Below are positions 21,688 to 21,977 of a stretch of 21,977 bases of DNA, piece after piece; position 1 is the stretch's first letter; each line of letters opens with the position of its first letter. This stretch comes from Pseudomonadota bacterium. GTDB lineage: Bacteria > Pseudomonadota > Alphaproteobacteria > Caulobacterales > Caulobacteraceae. The position numbers and the translations under genes are program-made. The DNA is taken from assembly GCA_023428785.1 (NCBI GenBank), contig JAEYWU010000084.1, positions 1 to 21,977 of the forward strand. Direction: 5' to 3'. The notes under the pieces were generated by a model, which saw nothing but the letters and a program-made list of their open reading frames with translations, made no database searches and had not been told where the DNA came from.

Positions 21688-21750
21688 ATTGCCGGGCCCG
21701 ACCCGGCAATCCATCCCTTTAAAGATGGATGCGCGGGTCAAGTCCGCGCA
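21688..21750. repeat. Three consecutive hairpin repeats in the sdhA-sdhB gap
   Basis: ATTGCCGGG/CCCGGCAAT (21688-21696, 21702-21710), ATCCATC/GATGGAT (21709-21715, 21724-21730) and TGCGCGG/CCGCGCA (21730-21736, 21744-21750) form three back-to-back inverted repeats. I know this style of intergenic repeat from Bradyrhizobium-group genomes. It may be an interspersed element or act as an mRNA stabiliser between sdhA and sdhB. Confidence 0.65.
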
Positions 21751-21777
21751 TGACGGAAGAAACCAGAGGCAGGACTT

Positions 21778-21977
21778 ATGGTTGAATTCGCACTTCCGAA
21801 GAACTCGAAGATCTCAGGCGGCAAGACCTGGCCGAAGCCCGCGGGAGCGACCGAGCTCCGCGAGTTCAAGGTGTATCGCTGGAATCCGGACGACGGCAAG
21901 AATCCGAGCGTCGACACCTATTACATCGACACCAATGATTGCGGTCCGATGGTGCTGGACGGCCTGATCTGGATCAA
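21778..21977 (+). CDS. sdhB: Succinate dehydrogenase iron-sulfur subunit SdhB (5' part only)
   Basis: The first 66 codons of sdhB are present before the window ends. The protein starts MVEFALPKNSKISGGKTWPK and continues with FKVYRWNPDDGKNPSVDTYY (the N-terminal ferredoxin-like domain); the cysteine clusters lie outside. The N-terminus is the form I associate with Bradyrhizobiaceae. It begins 101 bases after sdhA, a gap filled by the hairpin repeats. No codon is disturbed. An AGGAC stretch lies four bases before the ATG. Confidence 0.9.
   Translation, partial: MVEFALPKNSKISGGKTWPKPAGATELREFKVYRWNPDDGKNPSVDTYYIDTNDCGPMVLDGLIWI

Overview
The window looks like the chromosome of a high-GC alphaproteobacterium, most like Caulobacterales (Brevundimonas/Caulobacter type). 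The basis is the gene order phyR / nepR-ecfG-sensor kinase, the sdhC-sdhD-sdhA-sdhB order, frequent GTG starts, 1-4 base start/stop overlaps, and strong use of GC-ending codons. Codon use and intergenic sequence change inside sdhA near the right edge (after about 20,800-21,110). The last ~1 kb looks like a Bradyrhizobium/Rhodopseudomonas-type genome, so this may be a chimeric contig joined in a conserved gene.

Layout. 1-3,700: a lipid-kinase-like gene and a metallophosphoesterase (minus strand), a one-TM protein, a glycine-zipper lipoprotein, an OmpA-like lipoprotein, a candidate small RNA on the minus strand, and a small one-TM protein. 3,760-7,280: the core of the general stress response, with phyR divergent from nepR, ecfG and a HisKA_2 sensor kinase. 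7,310-8,370: two paralogous 45-residue entericidin-like lipoproteins flanking a third lipoprotein. 8,400-10,690 (minus): an aldehyde dehydrogenase, a HIT protein and a VOC protein. 10,750-14,000 (plus): trmD, rplS, a zinc-type (MDR) oxidoreductase and a methyltransferase, separated by near-identical terminators. 14,050-16,960: a PA2169-type four-helix protein, a small membrane protein and an exported DUF885 protein. 17,060-19,010: tryptophan dioxygenase plus a kynureninase-like enzyme. 19,110-21,977: succinate dehydrogenase C, D, A and the start of B.

How it fits together. In the general stress response, phosphorylated PhyR binds NepR and frees the sigma factor EcfG, which reads promoters of the form GGAAC-N16/17-CGTT. 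Four exact GGAAC-N16-CGTT sites lie in the first 5 kb, each just before a gene start: the lipid kinase, the glycine-zipper lipoprotein, the small TM protein and nepR. One-mismatch sites precede phyR, the candidate sRNA and the PA2169-type gene, with weaker ones before the lipoproteins. The first ~8 kb therefore reads as a stress-response island with regulators and part of their regulon side by side. The most interesting item is the ~110-nt minus-strand RNA candidate at 3163-3274. It has an EcfG-like promoter, a 12-bp stem carrying a C7 tract, and a UUCG-capped terminator, and it resembles what is known of Caulobacter GsrN.

No tRNA, rRNA, CRISPR array, insertion sequence or prophage gene was seen. 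No stretch over 300 bases is without a gene.
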